This document shows, one piece after another, positions 26,662 to 33,553 of a stretch of DNA of 64,000 bases. The notes under the pieces are model-generated. The model was not told the DNA's origin. It did not search any database and was given only the letters and a program-made list of their open reading frames with translations. This stretch comes from Curtobacterium flaccumfaciens (lineage in GTDB: Bacteria > Actinomycetota > Actinomycetes > Actinomycetales > Microbacteriaceae). The stretch lies in NCBI RefSeq assembly GCF_004361695.1, contig NZ_SNVW01000012.1, positions 62,001-126,000 on the forward strand, given 5' to 3'. How positions within the stretch are numbered: position 1 is the first letter of the stretch; each line of letters begins with the position of its first letter. A program made the position numbers and the translations under genes.

Positions 26662-26671
26662 ATCGAAACTG

Positions 26672-26690
26672 TATTGATTCTCATTCTCAA
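26672..26690 (-). promoter_or_regulatory. Fur/Zur-like box before aztD copy 1
   Basis: The minus strand reads TTGAGAATGAGAATCAATA, an AT-rich stretch with two GAGAAT hexamers resembling Fur-family boxes. It overlaps the aztC stop codon and is followed by a possible -10 TACAGT. The zinc context favours Zur. Confidence 0.55.
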
Positions 26691-27646
26691 TGACCAGTCG
26701 ACAGGCCGTCGACGATCGCCGCCGTGTTCGAGCGCATCATCCCCAGGTAGGTCGAGGCGTCCCCCTCGGCCGTCAGTGACTCGGTCGCCAGGGAGCGGAT
26801 CGACACGTGCACGTCGACCTCGTCGGCGAGCACCTCGGCCAGTCGTGCCGGTTGTGAGGCATCCGCGAAGATCGTCGACACACCGGCCTCGTCGATCGCG
26901 TCCGCGAGGTCCCGCAGGTCCGCCGCGCTCGGGGAGGCCAGGGTGGTGCCGCTCGGGATCACGGCGCCCACCACCCGAAAGCCGTACCGGTCGGCGAGGT
27001 ACCCGAAGACGTGGTGGTTCGTCACCAGCGCCCGACGGTCCTGCGGGACGCCGGCGAAGGCGGACACCATGTCCCGGTCGAGGTCGTGCAGCCGGTCGAG
27101 GTACGCCGCGGACCCTGCGGCGTCGATGCCGACGTCCCGGAGTGCGTCGTCGAGCACCTCGACGACGTCGACCATCCGCGCGGGGTCGGTCCACACGTGC
27201 GGGTCGGGGCCGCTGTCGTCCTCGGTCGTCCATTCCAGGGCGTCGATCACGTCGCCGGCGGTGAACACCGAGACGCCGTCCTCGGCGGCCGCGGTCACGT
27301 GCTGGGCGACGCCCTCTTCGAGTCCGAGGCCGTTCTCGACCACGAGGTCCGCGGTCCGGAGCCGGGAGGCCTCCTTCGCCGAGATCTCGAACGAGTGCGG
27401 GTCGGCGCCGGGCGGCATGAGGACCATCACGTCCGCGGCGTCCCCGACGACCTGACGTGTCACGTCGCCGAGGATGTTCGTCGTCACGGCCACGAGTGGC
27501 CGGTCCGACCCCGCCGACGTGCAGGCCGTCGTGCCGGCCGTCACCGCGACGAGCACCGCAGCGGCGGCGAGCGTCCGGGCGGGCCACCGGGCAGGCCACG
27601 GGGTGGACGGCCTCCGCCGCGTGGTCCCCGGCTCCGGCCGGCTCAC
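26687..27646 (-). CDS. aztC: zinc ABC transporter substrate-binding protein
   Basis: 319 aa from the GTG at 27646. N-terminal signal with a Cys in GTTACTSAGS (imperfect lipobox). Cluster A-I metal-binding fold. The metal ligands visible are His in GADPHSFEIS, His in GPDPHVWTDP, His in TNHHVFGYLADRYG and Asp in FADASQPAR. The early VAVTTNILGDVTRQVVGDAA is typical. Captures Zn2+ outside the membrane for AztB. Its GTG overlaps the stop of aztD copy 2 (GTGA), so the two are coupled. Confidence 0.88.
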   Translation of the reverse strand: MSRPEPGTTRRRPSTPWPARWPARTLAAAAVLVAVTAGTTACTSAGSDRPLVAVTTNILGDVTRQVVGDAADVMVLMPPGADPHSFEISAKEASRLRTADLVVENGLGLEEGVAQHVTAAAEDGVSVFTAGDVIDALEWTTEDDSGPDPHVWTDPARMVDVVEVLDDALRDVGIDAAGSAAYLDRLHDLDRDMVSAFAGVPQDRRALVTNHHVFGYLADRYGFRVVGAVIPSGTTLASPSAADLRDLADAIDEAGVSTIFADASQPARLAEVLADEVDVHVSIRSLATESLTAEGDASTYLGMMRSNTAAIVDGLSTGH

Positions 27647-28839
27647 AGTCCGACCTCGGCGAACGCGGCGGGCGCGATCGGCAGCTCGATCGTGCGAGCG
27701 ACGCGCCCGCCGTCCGCGAAGTCGATCTCGTGCACGACGCCGTCTTCCGGATCGGCCAGGTAGGCGCGCTGGGCGTCGAGCTGCAGGAGTGGTACGGCGT
27801 CGGCGTCGGCATCGATCAGCGGCTCCGTCGTGGCCACGACGACGGTCGCGGCCGTCAGCACGACCACGCGTCCCTGGTCGTCCACGCCGACCACGTGCTC
27901 GTCGGCGTCGTCCACGGCGACGACCGTGCGGAGCGGTCGTTCGGTGGCGAGATGCCGCCAGGAGCGGTCCCGTGCATCGAGCAGCCAGGCGCCGGTGGCC
28001 CCGGCGACGCCGGCGACGGTGGGCCGTCCGGACCGGGCGGCGAAGGAGGTCGGGCGCTCGGCACCGTCGGGCAGCGCGACGAACGTCGTGCCACCGTCGT
28101 CGTCCACGACCACCGCTCCGTCCGCGCACCCGACGACCGCGCCGGCACGGGTGACGATCCCCCCGGTCGGGTCGGTGCACGCCTGCGGCGCCGTCCCGCT
28201 GGCTGCTCGGCCGTCACTGTCGAGGACGCGGACGCCGTCGTCGTTCGCCTGGACGAGGTGTTCCCCGAACGGCAGCAGCACCGAGGCGTCGACCGCCGCG
28301 CGCTGCTCGACGTCGCCCCGGCCAAGGGCGTCGCGGTCGAGCGCGACCGCCTCGCCCCGTTCTCGCCAGGTGATCGTGGTCGTGGTCTCGGACGAGTGCA
28401 CCTCGACCGGTCCGCCGCCGTCGAGCGTGCCGACCACCCGCGGTTCCGCCGCGTAGTAGTGCGTGTGGTCGCCGTGGTCGACGGTCCAGGCGCCGCCGTC
28501 GACGACGGTCGTCCGCTCCATGTCGCTGGTGACGAGGAACCGACCGTCGGTGGCGGAGTGGCGGGGAGCGTCGATCGGGTCGAGCGTCGTGGTCTCCGCG
28601 GTGAGCAGGTCGTGCAGCACCGTCTCGCCGGTCGCCGAGACGGCCAGGAGGCGCAGCTGCGGTTCTCGGGACTCAGTCGCCCCGTCGACGAAGCCGTGTG
28701 GCACTGCGGATCCGGTCGCGCCGTCGGCTGCCGGCGACGGCTCGGTCGCCGAGCAGGCCGCGGCGGCGAGGGCCAGGCCGGTCGCGAGACCGAGTGCGCC
28801 CAGGACGCGCGTGGATGCTCGGTGTGTGGTGGGGTTCAT
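27643..28839 (-). CDS. aztD: AztD-like zinc metallochaperone, lipoprotein (copy 2)
   Basis: 398 aa. Lipoprotein signal ending ALAAAACS. Same propeller architecture as copy 1 (TVLHDLLTAETTTLDPIDAP, GVRVLDSDGR, LLDARDRSWRHLAT). It carries TVDHGDHTHYYAAEP, a His/Asp cluster that fits the zinc-binding loop of AztD. Sits between aztB and aztC with four-base overlaps on both sides, so it is the canonical AztD of this operon. The two copies align along their length but are clearly diverged. Confidence 0.82.
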   Translation of the reverse strand: MNPTTHRASTRVLGALGLATGLALAAAACSATEPSPAADGATGSAVPHGFVDGATESREPQLRLLAVSATGETVLHDLLTAETTTLDPIDAPRHSATDGRFLVTSDMERTTVVDGGAWTVDHGDHTHYYAAEPRVVGTLDGGGPVEVHSSETTTTITWRERGEAVALDRDALGRGDVEQRAAVDASVLLPFGEHLVQANDDGVRVLDSDGRAASGTAPQACTDPTGGIVTRAGAVVGCADGAVVVDDDGGTTFVALPDGAERPTSFAARSGRPTVAGVAGATGAWLLDARDRSWRHLATERPLRTVVAVDDADEHVVGVDDQGRVVVLTAATVVVATTEPLIDADADAVPLLQLDAQRAYLADPEDGVVHEIDFADGGRVARTIELPIAPAAFAEVGL

Positions 28840-29663
28840 GGTGCCTCTCGAGGTCGTGTTGCGGATCGTGTGACGCGCGACACCGCGACACCGGCCACGG
28901 CGACCGCGGCGATGCTCGCGCCGGCTGCCGTGCCGAGGTGCCACGAGACGAGCAGCCCGGCGGTCACGGCCGCTGCGCCGACACCCGCGGCGAGCAGCAT
29001 CGTCGTCGCGACGGATCGGGTCCACGCACGAGCGGCGGCGGCCGGGGCGAGCAGGAGCCCGACCACCAGGAGCGTGCCGACCGCGCGGTACGAGGCGACG
29101 ACCGCCAGGGTCACCAGCGCGATGAGCACGACCTCGGCCAGTCGTGGGCGGAGCCCGAGGGTCGTGGCCTTGCGGACGTCGAACGCCGCCGCGGTGAAGG
29201 GGCGATGGAAGGCCGCAGCCAGCGCGAGGGCCACCGCGACGGCGATCCCCAGCCCGACGAGGTCCGCGCGTGTCACGGCGAGGACGTCCCCGAAGAGGAT
29301 CGCCGTGACGTCCGTGGCGAAGGACCGCGACGACGACACGATGATGACCCCGAGGGCGAGCATGCCGACGAAGAGCAGGCCGATCGAGGTGTCGTACGAC
29401 AGGCCGCTCCGCCGCTTCAGTGCTCCGATGCCGACCACCATCACGCCGGCGCTGACCGCGGCGCCGATGACGGTCGGGATCCCGGTGAGCGTGGCGATCG
29501 CGACGCCGGGCAGCATGCCGTGCGACAGCGCTTCGCCGAGGAAGGCCATCCCGCGCACGAGGACCCACGTGCCGACGACCGCGCAGAGGACTGCGGCGAG
29601 GGTGCCGCCGACGAGGGCGCGGACCATGAAGTCCGCAGTGAAGGGGTCGGTGAGCCAGGCCAT
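28836..29663 (-). CDS. aztB: zinc ABC transporter permease
   Basis: 275 aa with seven to eight hydrophobic segments. FLGEALSHGMLPGVAIA is the signature of the ABC-3 (ZnuB/MntB) permease family, and FGDVLAVTRADLVGLGIAVA a second one. Moves Zn2+ through the inner membrane. The stop overlaps the start of aztD copy 2. Transcribed divergently from the ATPase gene aztA out of a 50-bp region containing Zur-like sequence. Confidence 0.9.
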   Translation of the reverse strand: MAWLTDPFTADFMVRALVGGTLAAVLCAVVGTWVLVRGMAFLGEALSHGMLPGVAIATLTGIPTVIGAAVSAGVMVVGIGALKRRSGLSYDTSIGLLFVGMLALGVIIVSSSRSFATDVTAILFGDVLAVTRADLVGLGIAVAVALALAAAFHRPFTAAAFDVRKATTLGLRPRLAEVVLIALVTLAVVASYRAVGTLLVVGLLLAPAAAARAWTRSVATTMLLAAGVGAAAVTAGLLVSWHLGTAAGASIAAVAVAGVAVSRVTRSATRPREAP

Positions 29664-29679
29664 GAGCTGTGACGCTACA

Positions 29680-29704
29680 TGAAAATGACTATCGATACTG
29701 ATAG
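29680..29704. promoter_or_regulatory. Zur-like box in the aztB/aztA divergent promoter
   Basis: TGAAAATGACTATCG (29680-29694) resembles the actinobacterial Zur box TGAAAATGATTTTCA over most positions. An inverted repeat CTATC-N6-GATAG (29689-29704) overlaps it. This is the only AT-rich stretch between the two starts, so one site could control both directions. Confidence 0.65.
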
Positions 29705-29713
29705 CGTCTTCAG

Positions 29714-30340
29714 GTGCACACCTCGACCGACATCCCTGCCGTCAGGACGTCCGGCCTCGTCGTCCGACGCGGCGACCGGGTCGTCCTCGACGGCCTCGAC
29801 GCGACGTTCCCGGCCGGGAGCGTCACCGCGCTGACGGGGGTCAACGGGTCTGGGAAGTCCACGCTGCTCGACGTGCTCGCCGGGGTGCTGCGGCCGTCTG
29901 CCGGACGCGTGACGGGCCTCCCGGCCGACGGTGCGTCGTTCGTGATGCAGGCCGTCCCGCCCGGCGCGCTTCCGCTCACCGTCCGCGCGACCGTCGCGAT
30001 CGGACGGTGGCGGGGTCGGGCCTGGTGGCGCCCACTCGACCGCGACGACCGCCGGATCGTCGACGTGCAGCTCGAGCGGTTGGCGATCAACGGACTCGCG
30101 GACCGGCCGCTCGACGAACTGTCCGGCGGGCAGCGGCAGCGCGCGCTCGTGGCGCTCGGACTCGCGCAGCGGGCACCCGTCCTGCTCGTCGACGAGCCGA
30201 CCGCCGGCGTCGACCAGGTGTCCGCCGCGCTCGTGGTGGCGGCGCTCGCCGACGAGGCCGCTCGCGGGGTCGTCGTCGTGCACGCGGCGCACGACCCGGG
30301 GGGCATCGCGGCGGCGGACCGGGTGGTGTCGTTGGGCTGA
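29714..30340 (+). CDS. aztA: zinc ABC transporter ATP-binding protein
   Basis: 208 aa, short for an ABC ATPase but complete. Walker A GVNGSGKST, signature LSGGQRQRALVA, Walker B VLLVDEP and the switch His in VVVHAAHDPGG. GTG start at 29714, 50 bp from the divergent aztB start. Powers AztB. The lack of an extended C-terminal regulatory domain is normal for this family. Confidence 0.92.
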   Translation: MHTSTDIPAVRTSGLVVRRGDRVVLDGLDATFPAGSVTALTGVNGSGKSTLLDVLAGVLRPSAGRVTGLPADGASFVMQAVPPGALPLTVRATVAIGRWRGRAWWRPLDRDDRRIVDVQLERLAINGLADRPLDELSGGQRQRALVALGLAQRAPVLLVDEPTAGVDQVSAALVVAALADEAARGVVVVHAAHDPGGIAAADRVVSLG

Positions 30341-30366
30341 CGAGATCAGACGCGCTGACCAGTTTT

Positions 30367-30392
30367 TTCTGAGCTAATTGCATAACTCAGAA
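30367..30392. promoter_or_regulatory. AT-rich inverted repeat
   Basis: TTCTGAG-N12-CTCAGAA, preceded by TTTTTT. It is neither followed by T-runs on the plus strand nor on the minus strand, so it is not a terminator. It may be an operator or promoter element for the small ORF at 30415. Confidence 0.4.
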
Positions 30393-30414
30393 GATCGGCG
30401 GGTGGAAGGATCAC

Positions 30415-30573
30415 ATGTCGGAAACGTGGCCCGGACTCGCCTTCGAGGACCTCGAATGGGAGAGCCGGTACCTCGTTTCGAAGAACGAGTACCGACACGG
30501 CGTGCTGTACCGGAACGACGAAGTCCTGCACGCCCTCGATGCGTTCGCGGCGCGCGCTGGACGCCGACGGTAG
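30415..30573 (+). CDS. small hypothetical protein (52 aa)
   Basis: MSETWPGLAFEDLEWESRYL followed by about 30 charged residues, ending AARAGRRR. GGAAGGA sits five bases before the ATG, one of the best ribosome sites in the window, and an AT-rich region precedes it. No membrane segment or known motif. Acidic N-terminal half, basic end. It could be a truncated gene since the codon pattern ends abruptly 18 bp before the convergent MFS gene. Product unknown. Confidence 0.5.
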   Translation: MSETWPGLAFEDLEWESRYLVSKNEYRHGVLYRNDEVLHALDAFAARAGRRR

Positions 30574-30591
30574 GTCGACTCAGGTGCCGAC

Positions 30592-31824
30592 TCAGGGGCA
30601 GGCGACCGCGACCGAGCCGGTGGCCGTCGTCTCACGCGCGACGGGCTCGGCGGTCGGTGCCGCGTTGGACCGCCGCAGCCCCATCGACACGAGCACGACC
30701 GCGCCGATCACGGCGACGGCGCCCGCGAGCCAGAAGTCCGCGGCGAGCCCGAACGACGACACCGCCGCCCCGCCGAGCACCGATCCGGCGGCGATGGCGA
30801 GCTGGATCGTGGTGACGAACAGCGCGAGGCCGGTCTCCGAACCACTCGGTGACGCGGTCGACATCCACGTCTGCATCCCGAGCGGCAGCGCGCCCCAGAC
30901 CAGGCCCCACACCACGAGCAGGACGAAGACCCCGACGATCGAGTGTGCCAACAGCGGCAGCAGGACGACGGCTCCGGCGAGCACGAACTTCGCCGAGCCG
31001 ATGGTGCCGAGGACGCTCCGGCCGAGCGTGAAGCCGGCGGCGAAGTTGCCGACGATGCCGGCGACGCCGAAGACCAGCAGCGCGATCGTGATGGTGTCCG
31101 GACCGACCCCCACCAGGTCCTGCAGGTACGGCGCGATGTAGGTGTACGCGGCGAACTGGGCGGCGAAGAGGAACGCGGCGGCGATGAGGCCGACGCGTGC
31201 GCGCGGGACGCGGAGCAACGAGCCGAGCGTCGAGAACCGCACCTGCTGCAGGGCGGGGATCTTCGGGAGCATGGCGAGCTGCAGGCCGAGCGCGACGAGA
31301 CCGAGCACCCCGCCGATCACGAACGCCAGGCGCCAGCTCGCCAGGGACGACACGAGGGCGCCGAGGGGAAGGCTCACGACCGTGGCCACCGAGACGCCCG
31401 CGGTGATGAGCGAGGTCGCGCGGATCACGGCGTCGGAGCGGACGAGTCGGCCGGCGATCCCCGCACCGATCGCCCAGAAGCCGCCGATGCCGACACCGAG
31501 GAGCATGCGGGCGCCGAGCAGGACCCAGAACGACGGGGCGATCGCGGCGAGGCCGTCGGCGACCACGAGCAGGACGGTGAGCGACACGAGGACGATCCGG
31601 CGGTCGATCCGGGAGGTCAGCACCGTGACGACGGGTGCGGCGACGGCACCGACGAGGCCGGTGGCGACGACCATCAGGCCGGCGGTGCCGATGCCGACGT
31701 CGAGGTCCGACGCGATCGCGGGGAGCAGGCCGATCGGCAGGAACTCGGACAGGACGAGGACGAACGATCCGAGTGCGACGGACGTGACACTGAGCCACCC
31801 GCGGCGCTCTGCTGACGAAGTCAT
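30592..31824 (-). CDS. MFS transporter, DHA1 drug-efflux type
   Basis: 410 aa with 12 membrane helices. N-terminal LGSFVLVLSEFLPIGLLPAI resembles AraJ/YdhP-like DHA1 efflux carriers, and the GARMLLGVGIGGFWAIGAGI helix is motif C-like. Proton-driven export of small molecules is expected. Divergent from the TetR gene at 32054, which is probably its repressor. A possible 160-base leader includes a strong hairpin at 31913-31948. The upstream in-frame start at 31902 seems too early. Confidence 0.9.
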   Translation of the reverse strand: MTSSAERRGWLSVTSVALGSFVLVLSEFLPIGLLPAIASDLDVGIGTAGLMVVATGLVGAVAAPVVTVLTSRIDRRIVLVSLTVLLVVADGLAAIAPSFWVLLGARMLLGVGIGGFWAIGAGIAGRLVRSDAVIRATSLITAGVSVATVVSLPLGALVSSLASWRLAFVIGGVLGLVALGLQLAMLPKIPALQQVRFSTLGSLLRVPRARVGLIAAAFLFAAQFAAYTYIAPYLQDLVGVGPDTITIALLVFGVAGIVGNFAAGFTLGRSVLGTIGSAKFVLAGAVVLLPLLAHSIVGVFVLLVVWGLVWGALPLGMQTWMSTASPSGSETGLALFVTTIQLAIAAGSVLGGAAVSSFGLAADFWLAGAVAVIGAVVLVSMGLRRSNAAPTAEPVARETTATGSVAVACP

Positions 31825-31912
31825 GCGCTGCTCAAGCGCCGGAGTGTCCACGCCATTCCCGTGTGGCGCGGTGTGGCGGGGACGGCGCGGCGGGGGCGGC
31901 ACAGCACGGTGC

Positions 31913-31948
31913 CGGTGATGCCGCCGTTCGGGTTCGGCGGCATCACCG
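31913..31948. promoter_or_regulatory. 14-bp perfect hairpin in the presumed MFS leader
   Basis: CGGTGATGCCGCCG (31913-31926) and CGGCGGCATCACCG (31935-31948) are exact complements with an eight-base loop. It lies upstream of both divergent genes, so it is not a terminator of either coding region. It would sit in the 5' leader of the MFS transcript. Confidence 0.6.
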
Positions 31949-32006
31949 TGCGGAGGACGGTCCGCCTAGGGTGCGGGCCGTCCCACTGAGAACCTAGGCA
32001 GACCGA

Positions 32007-32030
32007 TATGTGGAGTCAAGCGTCCACATA
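32007..32030. promoter_or_regulatory. TetR operator, perfect inverted repeat
   Basis: TATGTGGA-N8-TCCACATA, perfect eight-base arms, 24 bp before the TetR start. The minus-strand -35-like TTGACT lies in its centre, so binding would block transcription of the MFS gene and of tetR itself. Confidence 0.75.
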
Positions 32031-32053
32031 AGACCCACGATTAGGGTTCTCTC

Positions 32054-32713
32054 ATGTCCCCAGGCGAGCGCGTCCGCGCCGAACGGGTCGAGGTGCGTCG
32101 GAGCCGCGAAGCGATCCTCGCCGCGGCCGAACGGCACTACGCGGTGCGCGACGCCGACCCCACGATGGCGCAGCTCGCCGAACTGGCCGGGGTGGGGACC
32201 GCCACGCTCTACCGCCGGTTCCCGAGCATCGACGACGTGGTGCGCGAGCTGCACGGGCGACTGCTCGAGGAGTTCGCCCGGGTCGAGGCGGCCGTCGCCG
32301 CGCAGCCGACCGGATGGGACGGTGTCGTCGCCCTCGTCACCACGATCATCGACGTCCTGCAGGACCACCCCGCCATCCCACGACTCAACCGGAAGATGGT
32401 CGCACTCGACGACGACCAGCAGCTCAGTGCCCGGTGGGCCGATCGGCTCGACGCGCTCATCGCGGCCGCGCAGGCCGAGGGCACCCTGCGTCCGGACGTG
32501 ACGGCCAACGACGTCACGTTCGCGGCCTTCCGGCTCGGCAGCTACTCGAACCTGCCCCCGGACGAGGCCGACCGGATCATCGGTCGGCAGCTCGGCATCG
32601 TGCTCGACGGGCTCCGTGCCGACGGCGTTCGCCACCCGTTGCCCGGTGCGGCGATCCGGCCCGACGACCTGCACCGCGTGTTCCGCTACGAGGTGACGCA
32701 CCCCGTCGAGTGA
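32054..32713 (+). CDS. TetR family transcriptional regulator
   Basis: 219 aa. The helix-turn-helix at about residues 16-60 reads REAILAAAERHYAVRDADPT and AQLAELAGVGTATLYRRFPS. The C-terminal ligand domain starts near 85. A TetR operator lies directly upstream and the DHA1 pump is divergent, the usual arrangement for an efflux pair. Confidence 0.92.
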   Translation: MSPGERVRAERVEVRRSREAILAAAERHYAVRDADPTMAQLAELAGVGTATLYRRFPSIDDVVRELHGRLLEEFARVEAAVAAQPTGWDGVVALVTTIIDVLQDHPAIPRLNRKMVALDDDQQLSARWADRLDALIAAAQAEGTLRPDVTANDVTFAAFRLGSYSNLPPDEADRIIGRQLGIVLDGLRADGVRHPLPGAAIRPDDLHRVFRYEVTHPVE

Positions 32714-32774
32714 CGACGGGCCAGCCGGGTGTCCGGTGTGCGCACGGCGTCACCATCAACGTCCCGCTGTCGCG

Positions 32775-32790
32775 TTGTTAATGTTAACAA
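32775..32790. promoter_or_regulatory. orphan operator-like palindrome
   Basis: TTGTTAATGTTAACAA: perfect seven-base arms with a two-base spacer in an AT-rich island. It lies between the convergent ends of the TetR and cutC genes, where no promoter is expected. It may be the remnant of a lost LacI- or TetR-controlled promoter. Confidence 0.45.
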
Positions 32791-32812
32791 GCACTGTGCC
32801 TGTCGCAGGCGA

Positions 32813-33553
32813 TCAGGCGTCGAGCGCCGCCCGGGCCGCGGCGACGACGGACTCGTCGGTCACGAAGTGCGCGGAGCCGTCGTCCGCTCCGCCCATCGGC
32901 ACACCGGCGTGCGCGCTGTCCGCCGCCGGGCGCTTCGCGGAGAGGTGCACCGCGTCGACGCCGGTCGCGACGAGCGCGGGGACGTCGGCGGGGACGACAC
33001 CGGCGCCCGCCATGACCTGCACGGGGCCGGCCGCCTCGACCATGCGGGCGATCGTCGCCGCACCGGTCAGGGCCGTCGGTGCGGCACCGGACGTCAGCAC
33101 CCGGGTGAACCCGAGGTCGGCCAGGGATGCGGCCGCCGCGACGGGGTCAGCCGCGTGGTCGATCGCCCGGTGCAGGGTGACCTCGGCGACGGCGCTCACG
33201 GAGCGGGCCGCGTCGACGAAGCGCCGGAGGGCGTCGACGTCGAGCGTGCCGTCCGGACGCAGTGCCCCGACGACCACACCGGCGGCGCCCGACCGGAGGA
33301 CCGTGCGGACCTCGCGCTCCATGAGGTCGACCTCGTCGCGGTCGTACACGAAGCCGCCGGGCCGGCACCGCACCAGCGCGTGCGCCGGGATGCCGGTCTC
33401 GTGGGTCGTCTCGACCAGGGCCTGCGAGGGGGTGAGCCCACCGAGCTCGAGTCCGACGCACAGCTCGACCCGGTCGGCGCCGCCGTCCCGCGCGACGACC
33501 GCCCCGGCGGGCGAGGTGACGGCGATCTCGAGGCTGACGGGGGAGTGGCTCAT
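32813..33553 (-). CDS. cutC: CutC family protein
   Basis: 246 aa TIM barrel. LEIAVTSPAGAVVARDGGAD and ADRVELCVGLELGGLTPSQA are the N-terminal CutC signature, and the later LTSGAAPTALTGAATIARMV and VMAGAGVVPADVPALV fit as well. CutC was named for copper homeostasis in E. coli, but its biochemical role is unsettled. ATGA overlap with the upstream M81 peptidase gene, so here it belongs to a peptide or sugar catabolic operon rather than to metal genes. Confidence 0.9.
   Translation of the reverse strand: MSHSPVSLEIAVTSPAGAVVARDGGADRVELCVGLELGGLTPSQALVETTHETGIPAHALVRCRPGGFVYDRDEVDLMEREVRTVLRSGAAGVVVGALRPDGTLDVDALRRFVDAARSVSAVAEVTLHRAIDHAADPVAAAASLADLGFTRVLTSGAAPTALTGAATIARMVEAAGPVQVMAGAGVVPADVPALVATGVDAVHLSAKRPAADSAHAGVPMGGADDGSAHFVTDESVVAAARAALDA

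Noticed and set aside
32813..33553. CutC taken as evidence of a copper-resistance island
   Set aside because: No copper ATPase, chaperone or oxidase nearby; it is coupled to a peptidase and a sugar regulator.
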